From assembly GCF_037126465.1 (NCBI RefSeq), contig NC_088205.1, positions 26,209,482-26,273,481 on the forward strand: DNA of 64,000 nucleotides. Direction: 5' to 3'. The notes under the pieces were generated by a model. The model ran no database searches and was not told where the DNA came from. It worked only from the letters and a program-made list of their open reading frames with translations. Below are positions 10,901 through 23,003 of the stretch, piece after piece. Position numbers and translations under genes: made by a program. Origin of the DNA: Ornithodoros turicata. Taxonomy: Eukaryota; Arthropoda; Arachnida; Ixodida; Argasidae. Every line of letters begins with the position of its first letter. Position 1 is the stretch's first letter.

Positions 10901-13785
10901 CCTTTCAGGAAGGTATATATATACCGCGAAGCCGCACCTCTATGGTTGTACAGTAAAGAAGTACGTGTTCGAAAGTCAGCCATCGCCACTGAAGTACATG
11001 TAAAGTTTATGGAAATACAGAAAAGTTGTCCTGATACCAAAGTCATTAATAATTTCAACGTGCGAGACATGACGGGACAGTCTCGTGGACACACGCGTAA
11101 TAGAACAGCTGAGAGCCCGGCCGCAGTGTCGTCGCCGTGCCTTTCAGGAAGGTATATATATACCGCGAAGCCGCACCTCTATGGTTGTACAGTAAAGAAG
11201 TACGTGTTCGAAAGTCAGCCATCGCCACTGAAGTACATGTAAAGTTTATGGAAATACAGAAAAGTTGTCCTGATACCAAAGTCATTAATAATTTCAACGT
11301 GCGAGACATGACGGGACAGTCTCGTGGACACACGCGTAATAGAACAGCTGAGAGCCCGGCCGCAGTGTCGTCGCCGTGCCTTTCAGGAAGGTATATATAT
11401 ACCGCGAAGCCGCACCTCTATGGTTGTACAGTAAAGAAGTACGTGTTCGAAAGTCAGCCATCGCCACTGAAGTACATGTAAAGTTTATGGAAATACAGAA
11501 AAGTTGTCCTGATACCAAAGTCATTAATAATTTCAACGTGCGAGACATGACGGGACAGTCTCGTGGACACACGCGTAATAGAACAGCTGAGAGCCCGGCC
11601 GCAGTGTCGTCGCCGTGCCTTTCAGGAAGGTATATATATACCGCGAAGCCGCACCTCTATGGTTGTACAGTAAAGAAGTACGTGTTCGAAAGTCAGCCAT
11701 CGCCACTGAAGTACATGTAAAGTTTATGGAAATACAGAAAAGTTGTCCTGATACCAAAGTCATTAATAATTTCAACGTGCGAGACATGACGGGACAGTCT
11801 CGTGGACACACGCGTAATAGAACAGCTGAGAGCCCGGCCGCAGTGTCGTCGCCGTGCCTTTCAGGAAGGTATATATATACCGCGAAGCCGCACCTCTATG
11901 GTTGTACAGTAAAGAAGTACGTGTTCGAAAGTCAGCCATCGCCACTGAAGTACATGTAAAGTTTATGGAAATACAGAAAAGTTGTCCTGATACCAAAGTC
12001 ATTAATAATTTCAACGTGCGAGACATGACGGGACAGTCTCGTGGACACACGCGTAATAGAACAGCTGAGAGCCCGGCCGCAGTGTCGTCGCCGTGCCTTT
12101 CAGGAAGGTATATATATACCGCGAAGCCGCACCTCTATGGTTGTACAGTAAAGAAGTACGTGTTCGAAAGTCAGCCATCGCCACTGAAGTACATGTAAAG
12201 TTTATGGAAATACAGAAAAGTTGTCCTGATACCAAAGTCATTAATAATTTCAACGTGCGAGACATGACGGGACAGTCTCGTGGACACACGCGTAATAGAA
12301 CAGCTGAGAGCCCGGCCGCAGTGTCGTCGCCGTGCCTTTCAGGAAGGTATATATATACCGCGAAGCCGCACCTCTATGGTTGTACAGTAAAGAAGTACGT
12401 GTTCGAAAGTCAGCCATCGCCACTGAAGTACATGTAAAGTTTATGGAAATACAGAAAAGTTGTCCTGATACCAAAGTCATTAATAATTTCAACGTGCGAG
12501 ACATGACGGGACAGTCTCGTGGACACACGCGTAATAGAACAGCTGAGAGCCCGGCCGCAGTGTCGTCGCCGTGCCTTTCAGGAAGGTATATATATACCGC
12601 GAAGCCGCACCTCTATGGTTGTACAGTAAAGAAGTACGTGTTCGAAAGTCAGCCATCGCCACTGAAGTACATGTAAAGTTTATGGAAATACAGAAAAGTT
12701 GTCCTGATACCAAAGTCATTAATAATTTCAACGTGCGAGACATGACGGGACAGTCTCGTGGACACACGCGTAATAGAACAGCTGAGAGCCCGGCCGCAGT
12801 GTCGTCGCCGTGCCTTTCAGGAAGGTATATATATACCGCGAAGCCGCACCTCTATGGTTGTACAGTAAAGAAGTACGTGTTCGAAAGTCAGCCATCGCCA
12901 CTGAAGTACATGTAAAGTTTATGGAAATACAGAAAAGTTGTCCTGATACCAAAGTCATTAATAATTTCAACGTGCGAGACATGACGGGACAGTCTCGTGG
13001 ACACACGCGTAATAGAACAGCTGAGAGCCCGGCCGCAGTGTCGTCGCCGTGCCTTTCAGGAAGGTATATATATACCGCGAAGCCGCACCTCTATGGTTGT
13101 ACAGTAAAGAAGTACGTGTTCGAAAGTCAGCCATCGCCACTGAAGTACATGTAAAGTTTATGGAAATACAGAAAAGTTGTCCTGATACCAAAGTCATTAA
13201 TAATTTCAACGTGCGAGACATGACGGGACAGTCTCGTGGACACACGCGTAATAGAACAGCTGAGAGCCCGGCCGCAGTGTCGTCGCCGTGCCTTTCAGGA
13301 AGGTATATATATACCGCGAAGCCGCACCTCTATGGTTGTACAGTAAAGAAGTACGTGTTCGAAAGTCAGCCATCGCCACTGAAGTACATGTAAAGTTTAT
13401 GGAAATACAGAAAAGTTGTCCTGATACCAAAGTCATTAATAATTTCAACGTGCGAGACATGACGGGACAGTCTCGTGGACACACGCGTAATAGAACAGCT
13501 GAGAGCCCGGCCGCAGTGTCGTCGCCGTGCCTTTCAGGAAGGCATATATATACCGCGAAGCCGCACCTCTATGGTTGTACAGTAAAGAAGTACGTGTTCG
13601 AAAGTCAGCCATCGCCACTGAAGTACATGTAAAGTTTATGGAAATACAGAAAAGTTGTCCTGATACCAAAGGCATTAATAATTTCAACGTGAGATACATG
13701 ACGGGACAGTCTCGTGGACACACGCGTAATGGAACAGCTGAGAGCCCTGCCGCAGTGTCGTCGCCGTGCCTTTCACGAAGGTACA
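7928..13785 (+). repeat. satellite array, 239-bp monomer, about 24.5 units
   Basis: Counting from each TCCTGATACC, monomers start at 8161, 8400, 8639 and every 239 bases up to 13419, giving 23 full units. A divergent 233-bp unit precedes them (7928-8160) and a partial divergent unit of about 128 bp follows (13658-13785). Interior units look identical by eye; the unit at 13419 has one visible change (GGCATATATATACC for GGTATATATATACC). Each unit contains the palindrome GGTATATATATACC and a GCGAGAC/GTCTCGT stem. Open frames of 92 and 114 codons recur on both strands. Because 239 is not a multiple of three, each frame reads one and a half monomers in two phases, so they are by-products of the repeat rather than genes. 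Confidence 0.97.
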
Positions 13786-14938
13786 ACGGAGCCGCAACGT
13801 GCGCAAAAGAACACCCAGAGCGGTAACACCTCGAGTAATTAGCGGCGGTGTTGACTTCTTTGTTTTTATGTATTTCTTTATTGTTTATGTATGCAGTCTG
13901 CCCGTGTGCCCTTTAAAGGAGCATTAAAGTGGTATCTAACATGGCCCAAAACTGCTGTCATCTTGTAAAGCAGTATGTGAAAAGCATTCCCACAAAATAT
14001 TTCTGTCCAAAGTTGTATCACCACGGTGCAATTAATTTGGAAAATCGCTGCCGCGGTGACAGGCCGGAGCGCTCCAGCTGCAGACCACACCCACTCTAGT
14101 GTGACGTTCGTGGTAGAGAGCCCCTCATTCGTTCGTAGGAAAAACCGTCTGCTACGAACATTGCTAGCTGCTTTTTGTTGACTTCTATTATTTATATGAT
14201 TTATATCACGTTTTCTTTAAAAGAAGAAGCATATACGCAGCCTGAGAAAATAAGATTACGATGACAAGAGTAATATATCCGTGGCTTCTGTGCAATCTCA
14301 GAATTCACAGCAGCAGAAAGCTATTGCGAAGCGGTATTGTGGAAGCGGTATTGTGGCGCCACCTGTTAGCCACTGAACCAACTGCGCGGTGAAAACCGTC
14401 GGGCAGGCTGCACACTGTCGAGAAGCACGGGATTTTTGCTGTACAAACGCAGTTAATTTCGGGCTGCACCACTCGTTCTTCCCGTGGTGCCTGCGGTCCC
14501 AAAAAATCGTGGTTGTGTCGTTGACAGCCTTCAAACCCTCCGTTTCGGACATCACGAAGCCGGAGAACGCATGGCGTCTCCCAAGCGGTAGCAGACGCTC
14601 TGGCCTGGGCGATGTTGCTCACCGCGATGATGTGATCCCAAGTCCAATGAGGAGCGTCCTCACCACTTGCGTCACATAGTGACGTGTGTGGTGGCGCTCA
14701 TCACGTGCCTATCGTGAAGGCGAAGGAGGGTGTTTCGCGCGCGGGAGGTTCGGGGAGCTATTGCAGGCGTCCCAATTTAGCTACGGTTGCACTAATTGTG
14801 GGAAAACTGTTTTCGGCCGCCTAACATTCCATACTGACCAAAAACAGAAAAAAAGTTGTGGGCCTCTAGACTGCTTTAAAACTATACGCTGCTTTGGCCG
14901 AGTAAATTGTACCTGTTCGCGTCAAAGTGAAATATCTG
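13786..14938. other. no gene recognised
   Basis: Contains a short tandem duplication (GAAGCGGTATTGTG twice, about 14329-14357) and otherwise unique-looking sequence. Confidence 0.4.
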
Positions 14939-15078
14939 ATGGTGGTGGTGAAAGGGTTCACCGTTGTCGGCCTCATAGAGATGGGCAACGTCACGACTGG
15001 GGGAAACGTGCGTCCTGGCCCGACATCTAAAGAAACTGCGCCGACATATGTCTGAAAGCGTCTGAGGAGTACCCATGA
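14939..15078 (-). mobile_element. SINE-1, 5'-truncated
   Basis: Minus-strand copy of the tRNA-headed SINE seen complete at 33434-33680. It has the 3' part only: GGTGGTGGTG tail complement, CCGTTGTCGGCCTC, GGGCAACGTCACGACT, GCCGACATATGTCTGAAAGC. The tRNA head is missing. Confidence 0.85.
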
Positions 15079-15147
15079 AAATATTTGATACGCGCATTAG
15101 AAAGATTACGAGGCTCCATTGACAGACATGAACTCAACATTCCAGCA

Positions 15148-15384
15148 CACTCTTAAAAATGAACTTCACCACATAGCACGCTCCTAGCCAACCATCATCG
15201 CGGATGACGACGTTCTCGCCCCTGATTTGTTGGAAACGGGAGGCGGGGCCTATTTTGTGCCATTATGCACGGCACAGAATAGACTCCGCCTCCCGTTTTC
15301 AACAAATCAGGGGCGAGAACGTTGTCATTCGGGATGATGGTTGGCTAGGAGCGTGCCATGTGGTGAAGTTCATTTTTAAGAGTG
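15148..15384. mobile_element. fold-back MITE, arm type A (A2)
   Basis: A 237-bp palindrome with the same termini as A1. CA flanks both ends. The inner GGCGTACGCC is eroded in both arms (GGCGGGGCC-like), so this copy is older than A1. Confidence 0.9.
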
Positions 15385-15832
15385 CACCCAGGAATGGCAG
15401 TGCGCGGGTTTTTTATGTCCATTGGAATCCACGCTAAAAACACACTCACGGTCTGGTAGAATTTCCCAGCTCGTCAAGATGCTCACAGCTTTTTCGCGTA
15501 GCTCCACACCAAAATATTTTGGTGAAAATAAAGAATTGTTTGGTTCTCTTTCGTTCGTTATCGTCGTCGTCGTTCTCCGCAGGTCCGAGAATTTCTTTGG
15601 CGAATATCACAACACATGAGGCGGAGGAACCATTGTGGCCTTTCTTGTTGCGGCAGCATAAGGTTCGGTAGAGGATTCGGTCCAAGAAGCAGGATTGTAA
15701 TAATATATAGTCCATCAGACCCGTGCGTCAGTCTTAGCTCTGAGGTGAACCCTGCGTCTCCTTGCTCAGGAATGCTCTTTAGTCTGGTCTCTCTCTGGTC
15801 CTCGCAACTGTCATGCTATTCGTCTCGACGTA
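15385..15832. other. no gene; short (TCG)n run
   Basis: A short TCG run lies near 15560. Nothing else recognised. Confidence 0.4.
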
Positions 15833-15978
15833 CACTCATGAAACAGAACTTTACCACATAACACGGTGAAGGCCAACCATTGTACAGAACGATACCGATA
15901 TCACTCTTGGTTTGTGGAAAGCGCCGGGCGCACGCCTTTTTGTGACAATTCTTGATGGCATTCCACGCCGATACTGTG
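15833..15978. mobile_element. MITE left half, arm type C, interrupted by a SINE
   Basis: Begins CACTCATGAAACAGAAC and continues through GAAGGCCAACCATTGTAC to GGCGCACGCCTTTTTGTG, the left arm and centre of a type C fold-back. The right arm is missing; SINE-1 sequence begins at about 15979. The SINE either inserted here or its insertion was accompanied by a deletion. Confidence 0.75.
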
Positions 15979-16172
15979 AGGTGACCCGGATTCGAATCCG
16001 AGCGCCGGCTGCGCTGTCTGGGTGTTTTCTCTGGGTTCCCCAAGGTGCTTCACGACAAATGACGGCACACTTCCCTGTGAAGCCGGCCCAGGACGCACGA
16101 TCACCCCGCGATAGTCGCGACGTTGCCCACCTGAGCGTGGCCGACTACGGCAAGCAGTTTCATCACAGCAAC
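15979..16172 (+). mobile_element. SINE-1, plus strand, partial tRNA head
   Basis: Starts in the B-box region (GGATTCGAATCC) of a tRNA-like head, followed by GCCGGCTGCGCTGTCTGGG, the central domain and the GTTGCCCACCTGAGCGTGGC tail. The A-box region is missing. Confidence 0.85.
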
Positions 16173-16763
16173 AGAGTGCGTCAGAGTGGTGTATTGTCAT
16201 CGAGCAGGAGAGCTACCGTGCAGGAGTGCGTTAGAGTGGTATCAGAGTGCAAGTATCTCCGAGCTCCACTAACTAATGCTTCAGCGAGGCATACCTGCAA
16301 AGTAGGTTGCCAGTTCAAGTGTAATAATCACTGGTGTGCAATGGACTGCCAAGCATCTTTTTCATCTATTTCCCTTTTTTTTTTCTTTATTCACATCACA
16401 TCACATCATCTATCTCTTTCTGCATTTCTTTTGGCTGCCTTGGCAATCGCTTCATTCGCCCATGGCTGCACCTGCAGAGGTGGTGCCAGTGGCGCCTTTA
16501 TTACCGAGCTGTTTGCTTGTCTCATATGGTGGCGTTCGTGCTTGTCACTTGCGAGATCGTACGTCACACCGACTTCATAGGAAACTTCCTCTTACCTTCT
16601 TTGGAGCGTCTCGCCGAAACCCATAGGGTGTTGGGATTCCAACGCGTGTCAGTTCCCACTCTCACCGGCACGGAAAATTCATGCCTGTCCTGTACTACTC
16701 CGTTGATAGCGTCGATACGATAAGAGAATTTCCAAAGGCGATGACAGGTGAGTAAAGGCCGGC
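16173..16763. other. no gene recognised
   Basis: Contains a T-rich stretch and TCACATCACATCACATC at about 16392-16408. Overlapping open frames of 96-222 codons here show no known domain and run partly through the SINE, so I reject them as genes. Confidence 0.4.
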
Positions 16764-17491
16764 CCGCATGGTGCGTTTTTCTTGCGTAAAGGCTGAGTTT
16801 TCGCGCCGAGCGCAAAATTTTGTATATCGCAGCTGCTCGTAGCGCTTGATTCACTGCACCAGAGTAGGTTTGATATTTCACGCAGAAGTCAGTTCACGGG
16901 AATCCATAGCAACCAATCACGACGCAGCAAGTCACTTCTGGTTCCGGTCCAGCATCGTACCTCCTTTTTAGCAATGGCCGCTCTTACGAAAAAGCTGCAG
17001 AAGGACGTCTCCAATGTACAACAACTTTCGCTCGTGAGGGTCCACAAAGCAACGCACACAAAAACAACCATTTCAGGACGGAACAGGAAGGAGAGGATGT
17101 GATATACTGTGCACGTGAGTTTTGGGACAGCCTCATCGTCATGGGGCAGGGAAGAGAATAAAGTGTGGAATGAGAAACGGGTGGTGGATGCGTACTTCCA
17201 ACGATACCACAGGCTACCTAATTTGGCGACGATTGGAAAACTTCTCCTGGATACTGACTTTCGGCTTCAATTCTCCTGCACGTTCTCCTTTCACCGTCTA
17301 CAATGTCGGGATTACCGCCACCACCGCCAGAATGTTGCTTACACTTCGTAAAGCACATACGCCAAACCCGCTGTGCACGCAGCAGCGGGATTTGCGCCCC
17401 ATGGGGTTTGACTGGCGTATTTTTTCACGGTGCGTGGCCATGCAGAGTTTAACGCAGCGCGATATTCACAGAAACACGCACCATGCGGACT
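16764..17491. mobile_element. possible inverted-repeat-bounded element
   Basis: CCGCATGGTGCGTTTTTCTTG at the left is matched by AGAAACACGCACCATGCGG at the right, an imperfect terminal inverted repeat of about 18 bp, 728 bp apart overall. No target duplication was found and no transposase is present. Confidence 0.4.
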
Positions 17492-17611
17492 GTCCTTACA
17501 AGTATCTGGTCTATAGTCTAGGATGAAGTTCCACGTAGGTTGAGGAAGTAGAAGGTAAAATGCTGATTATAATTATGTATTAGTGGAGCTGGAGCGCATC
17601 TTATAGCGTGA

Positions 17612-18424
17612 CAGACTTGTACAAAATACTGCGCAAAAGTATTTAAAATAAGATACTAAATACTCTACGGAAAAAGTATTTAAAATAGAGTACAAAATAC
17701 TCAAAGCTGAAAGTAATTTGAGTAGAGTACTAAATACTCTAAGAAGTATTTAAGATACTCTTTAAAGTACTTTAGTATTAGCAGTAAGTGAAACGCGTAT
17801 TCTGAACGTGGCCTTACAAATGAAAGGAATAAACTTCATGAGTCATGCATATCTTTCATTTGCAACGTCTTGGTGTCAAGTAATGTTTGGTGAACTTTGG
17901 TGAACCCAAGTAAACTTTGTTGATATATTCTGACCCAAAACTTCGTAATCCCTCCTGTATGTCGGTTCGGGTCTTTCATCCTCTGGTACGTGTTTATTGC
18001 TTTGATGACCAAGGAAATAAATGCCGGGATTATCTTGTACCTAATCCCCTGGTGATTCACCTGGCAATATGAATAGGAACGGTTTTCTGACGAAGTTGGT
18101 TATTGACATGCAAGGCCAGGCTTGGGACCAGCCTATTGTACAAGAGGATAAATGACAGATTCGCGAATTCCCGAAAAAAGAAAAAGAAGAAAAAGCGGGT
18201 TAAATTCCAGTGAGCTGAAAATCTCGGCACGGCGGGAAGCGTGCTGGATATGGCTTAACGAGGAAGGAAAGTATTTTGAGTACTGAGTAGCAAATACCGA
18301 AAAAAGTATTTTAAATACATTAAAAATACTTGTCGCAAAAAGTATTGAGTAGAGTACCAAAATACCGGAAAAAGTATTTAAAATACTATATTTTGAGTAC
18401 GTACTCAAGATACGTACAAGTCTG
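17612..18424. mobile_element. complete non-autonomous hAT element (813 bp)
   Basis: The termini are CAGACTTGTAC and GTACAAGTCTG. They are flanked by the exact 8-bp direct repeat TAGCGTGA at 17604-17611 and 18425-18432. An 8-bp duplication with CAG-type ends is diagnostic of the hAT superfamily. Subterminal zones at both ends (17630-17770 and 18270-18410) carry many copies of AGTATTTAAAATAC-like palindromic motifs, the usual layout of hAT transposase-binding regions. The interior encodes no transposase (no DDE or BED-like frame), so mobility would need an autonomous partner. The intact duplication suggests a fairly recent insertion. Confidence 0.92.
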
Positions 18425-18510
18425 TAGCGTGATAGCAAGCCTCCACAAGGAAGATTCCCTACCCTATAAAGAGCAAGAACAAGAACATATCGAACGTGTT
18501 ATACATACGT

Positions 18511-18612
18511 GAAGGGGAATGCCTCAGGACGACAGCCGCCGATATTTCGTTAAGGGACTGTTGAGCCTCTGTTCGAAATACCGGTGGCTCTTGTCCTGAG
18601 ACACTTCCCTTC
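18511..18612. repeat. inverted repeat, 39-bp arms
   Basis: Arms 18511-18549 and 18574-18612 pair over CTCAGGAC, AGCC, CCG and TATTTCG blocks with a 24-base loop. It may be a fold-back or a fragment of a larger retroelement 3' end. Confidence 0.7.
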
Positions 18613-21600
18613 ACATTTCCTCGGCGGTTCGCTGGATTCTCTACACTACTGTGTTGTACCTATAAGCCTGCGGAAGCTCAACCCCCATTCCACTCTGTAT
18701 GCAGATATCCCTTTACATGCTCTATTTCGTGTTATTCTTCAGCCTTTGGAGGGCGTTGATCCCTCGATGCGATGTGGAACATAAACGAAAACAATGAACA
18801 ATCCCAATAATTTACACAATGACGTTACACTGTATTCAGCCCATTGCCTACAAATGAAATGGCCTTCGCTGAACAAGGTCGAAGTTACGCACGGACATAA
18901 AAAAAAGGAGAAAACGATCAACGGTCGTCGTTTATGAAGCGTAAAGTGGTTCTACGACTGAAGCATTTTGCGAGAACTTTGTGTAAAATACAGTTCCTCT
19001 GCAGGTAGAATACTCATCGCTGCATCCGTCCATCGTTCTTCGTCGCGAAGAGAACTATAAACTATATAACATTGCGGGGAAGCTGAGAAGGTATCAATTT
19101 GCACTTTAACATTTTGGTATGCATGCAGGTTTATGGAGACGTGAATGCAGGTGAACGTGGGCTATATTATAGAGTGTTCCGTGGGGATGACAGGAAACGC
19201 ACGCTGTATCGCAATTTGTGATAGCGTGGATGGGCAGGTGGACGCACTCCTGTACGGCAGAAAAAGGTAGGATCCACATTTAGAAATCCCAGGATTGTAA
19301 AAACGGCTCGGGATTCCGAACCTTACTCTGAACTACTATCTCGGAGGAAGAGCGAAGAGGGGCTTGAGGAACTCTTGACCACACGAGGCTATATAGGTCT
19401 AAGAACTATAAACGAGACCCCCCTCCAATCATGAAGAATAAAGCATCGCAGTACAGGGTGCGGAGCTCCCTTCCCTAATACTATAAGGTGAAATATTTTC
19501 AGTGCAATCTGTCATATTTTCAGCGGCCGTGCACGTATTATTCTGTTGCCTCGGAACTTCCTGGTCACGCCAATAACTTCTAATTGCCAGCGGATGTACT
19601 ATGTACCGTTTTCACCGTTGCCGCAAAATGTTTTTCTTTCTTTGTTTTCTCAGCGTTTCGTGATTCTTACCATAAAAATTAAGGGGAGCAAAACATATGG
19701 TTCAGCGTATCTGTTGTTCCACAAGTCAAGCAGACGAACTTTGGCGGGCGGAGACTCGACAACAGAGGAAGACATGACGCGCACGCGTAGATCGGATGAG
19801 TAATGGCTCCTGCCATTTCCCTTTTTTTCTCTCTCTCTCTGTCTTCCTTCCATTTTCTTCTTGTACACGCTTGTTCCTACGTTGTTGCTCAGAGATGCTG
19901 AAAGCAGAAGCATTAGAATGAGGCATAATTATTATCTCCTATATCGACCGCGACCTCGTTTGTCTTACCTGCTCATTCTCCTATATGACTACATCACTCG
20001 AAATTTGAGCGCTGTCCAACGTTAACTAGCTTATTTCACGAGTGAGCTAATGGTGTAGAGAATAGCATATCGAGACACCCAGGGGCACCCAGAGGAGCCA
20101 TCTTCTGCATTGATCAGGTGTACTACGAGGTAATAAAAGAAAACAGGGGCGAGGACGCTACAGTTTGATTGTAACTCATCACGCGATGGTACACACAACG
20201 TGCGTGTATTGCTGTATCGAATACACATATGTGTTCTTTCATGCATACGATTACATGCATCTGTATACGGCAATTACCTCTGCACTCCTTTGTGTCGTGA
20301 TCTGGGGCGCTAGTGTTCGTTAGACTTTCTTTATAAACGCATAGGGTGGAGAACATGAAACCAGCGATGGTACGATAATGAGAATCACTGATGAGAGTTC
20401 CCCGCATGCCATCAAGAAAGTATAATTCCAGACGGTTGTTTTGGGGTGCCGTCAGGACGTTATCGTTTTTCTCTGTTTCCCGTCTGCCTCTCCCTCTTTG
20501 ATCCTTGCCAGTTGTCTGTGTCTACATAATTGAAGTATTCAGGGCTACGAAAAGCCGAGTTACATGAGAGGGATTTCTAAAGCACATCAATAAGAGAAAA
20601 CACTTTCTCTCTTCGGGAATCGCGCAAGAGGTAATGTTAAGTGCGGCTGAAAAGGTCCAGTCTCGAATTTAGTTGCCATCCTATAGAAGAACAATTTCTG
20701 TCGTTATCCTGCTGCTGTACGTTGGAGGCTTTACAATTATTACTTATCGCAGGGCGAGCGCTAGCCACGTAAAATATGATCATGCTCATATGTGAAGCGA
20801 TCAAACATCTTTTATTTATGGCGTTCGCGCGGGAATACTGTCTTCTCATTGCGCGTGTCCTTTCTTCTAACCCTGCTGTAATGACCTCCATTGCCATGCT
20901 GAGATATGCATGTGACTATTGGACAAAGCATCACAAATAGTATTGGCCCTGCCTTCCGATTACTCTGTCACTGCAGCTGTGATTAGTTGCTTCGAGACAC
21001 ATCAACGTAATTATACGGCACAGAAGGACAAACGCACTCTCCCTATTGGCTCCCGTATTGCATACTTTTCTCTGCGTCTCGTTTCGCAACAGTTTACAAA
21101 TCCCTTAATTGCTTACACACTTGCCTCTGCGGCTAAGAGCGCACTTTTTTTTCAGTTTTATTTTTTCTTCGGCAATATTGAAGGCACGTGCGCGGCACAT
21201 TTCCCTAAGAAAACGTCGAAGCAAACAGCCAAACAGCGTGACGTCAACGTGTACGTAGCTGTCCATGCCACGTGCCGTGATCACCGGTCCTGGACGAAAT
21301 AGATTGAGATGTCTTCGTGTCTACAAGGTGAGCTGCCAGTCGTAATTGAGGACGCTCGAGTCTTGACGACATTAGGGGCGTCATTCACGACATCTTCCAT
21401 GCGTGGCGTGTCCAACAGGAAAAAGGTTTTGATGTCGCGCCGTTGTGTCCAACGGCGTCGTTAGACCACCCTGCCAGATTACTTTGATATAAAGGGTAAA
21501 GAAGGGTGGATATAATATGTGATACAGGTGGATTGAATATGACATTGCAGGACGGGTGACACTGCTCTTGGTTACGTATGTGCCTGCATGTTTGAGTATA

Positions 21601-21640
21601 CGGCACTCCAAGCGGTGCCCTATTCTTTGTGCTTCATAAT
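18613..21640. other. 3 kb without recognisable genes
   Basis: Only short frames on both strands. Features are limited to a CT run near 19829-19850 and scattered T-rich tracts. No spliced gene structure could be argued from the sequence alone. Confidence 0.4.
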
Positions 21641-21968
21641 GACGTTTGGAATAGGGATGTGCACCATCAGCCGCGGTTCGAGTTCGATGGGGTAAGGTGA
21701 AAGTCGACCTTTCCAAAAATTTCGAAACAGGTTCATCAAGTTCGCGCTAAAATACTATTACAGATGGCTGGTATGTAAAACAAAAACGGTAAAAGAAAGG
21801 TCTTACAGTGGGCTGGTCGAAAAAAAAAAAAAAAAAAAAAAGGAGTGACAGAGAGAGAGAAGAAGGGCCTGCTATTCTGCATGGGTTGTTAGCCGTGTTA
21901 GGAAATAAGACAGAAATAAGACGATACCAAAATGAAAGCATGCGTGTACAACCAAACGCACCGCACTA
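21641..21968. other. possible hAT-like end, poly-A and GA run
   Basis: TAGGGATGTGCACC at about 21653, followed by GGTTCGAGTTCG, resembles a hAT terminus but has no partner. A 23-base A tract lies near 21819-21841, followed by a short GA run. Confidence 0.35.
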
Positions 21969-22217
21969 CACTCTTAGAAATGAACTTCACCGCATAGCAC
22001 GCTCCTAGCCAACCATAATCTCGAATGATATCGTTATTTTCACTGATTTGTTGAAAATGGGAGGTGTATGCCTTTTTTGTGACAATTATGAACAGCATAA
22101 GTGTCACAAAAAAGGCGTACGCCTCCCGTTTCCAACAAATCAGGAGAGATAACGATATCATTCGATATTATGGTTGGCTAGGAGCGTGCAATGCGGTGAA
22201 GTTCATTTTTAAGAGTG
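21969..22217. mobile_element. fold-back MITE, arm type A (A3)
   Basis: A 249-bp palindrome with TA on both sides. Termini and internal GGCGTACGCC as in A1. First of six consecutive members. Confidence 0.92.
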
Positions 22218-22465
22218 TAGCATTGACATGTTATTATGACACGGCTAAAGAGAGGGCGGTCCTCTATCCGTAAGGAAATGTCCTAAAGCTTCGATGATCG
22301 AACGTGGTAACGATAAGTTTGTTCAACGACCAAGCATCACTCTCAAACTCAAAGGACTCGTTGGAACGCTGCCTTTGGACAAATGCATACGGGACCGTTG
22401 GCAGCACAGCGGACGGGGACGTGTTACCCATCCGCAAGCATGCAGCAGGCGGGACAATTCGAGCA
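22218..22465. other. spacer between MITEs
   Basis: About 250 bp of unrelated sequence between A3 and A4. No gene. Confidence 0.5.
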
Positions 22466-22714
22466 CACTCTTAAAAATGAACTTCACCGCATAGCACGCT
22501 CCTAACCAACCATCATCTCAAATGATACCGTTATCTGCCCTGACTTGTTGAAAACTCCCGGCGTACGCCTTTTCTGTGACAATTATGAACAGCATAAGTG
22601 TCACAAGAAAGGCGTACGCCTCCCGTTTTCAACAAATCAGGGCAGATAACGATATCATTCGAGATTATGGTTGGCTAGGAGCGTGCTATGCGGTGAAGTT
22701 CATTTTTAAGAGTG
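22466..22714. mobile_element. fold-back MITE, arm type A (A4)
   Basis: A 249-bp palindrome with CA on both sides. The arms retain GGCGTACGCC. Confidence 0.92.
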
Positions 22715-22750
22715 CAGTTACTTTTCCTAACCTTATACGTCCGGACCGTA

Positions 22751-23003
22751 CACTCTTAGAAATTAACTTCACCGCATAGCACGCTCCCAGCCAACCATAA
22801 TCTCAAATGATATCGTTATTTGCCCTGATTTGTTGAAAACGGGAGGGGTACGCCTTTTGTTTTTCTTTTTATGACAATTATGAACAGCATAAGTGTCACA
22901 CAAAAGTGGCGTACACCTCCCGTTTTCAACACATCAGAGCAGATAACGATATCATTTGACATGATGGATGGCCAGGAGCATGCTATGCGGTGAAGTTCAT
23001 TTT
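22751..23003. mobile_element. fold-back MITE, arm type A (A5), right end overlapped
   Basis: The left terminus follows TA. The right arm is intact to GAAGTTCATTTT, where the next element (B1) begins directly. Confidence 0.85.

Noticed and set aside
8269..13826. About 23 open frames of 114 codons in a row on the plus strand (and 92 codons on the minus strand), resembling a tandem gene family
   Set aside because: They are generated by a 239-bp non-coding-length repeat read in two phases, overlap each other and run on both strands; no protein family resemblance.
15912..16580. 222-codon open frame
   Set aside because: It runs through a MITE arm and a SINE-1 copy before entering T-rich sequence; composition and content show it is a chance frame.
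18400..18432. Possible separate element ending at TAGCGTGA
   Set aside because: The motif is the right target duplication of the hAT element that begins at 17612.
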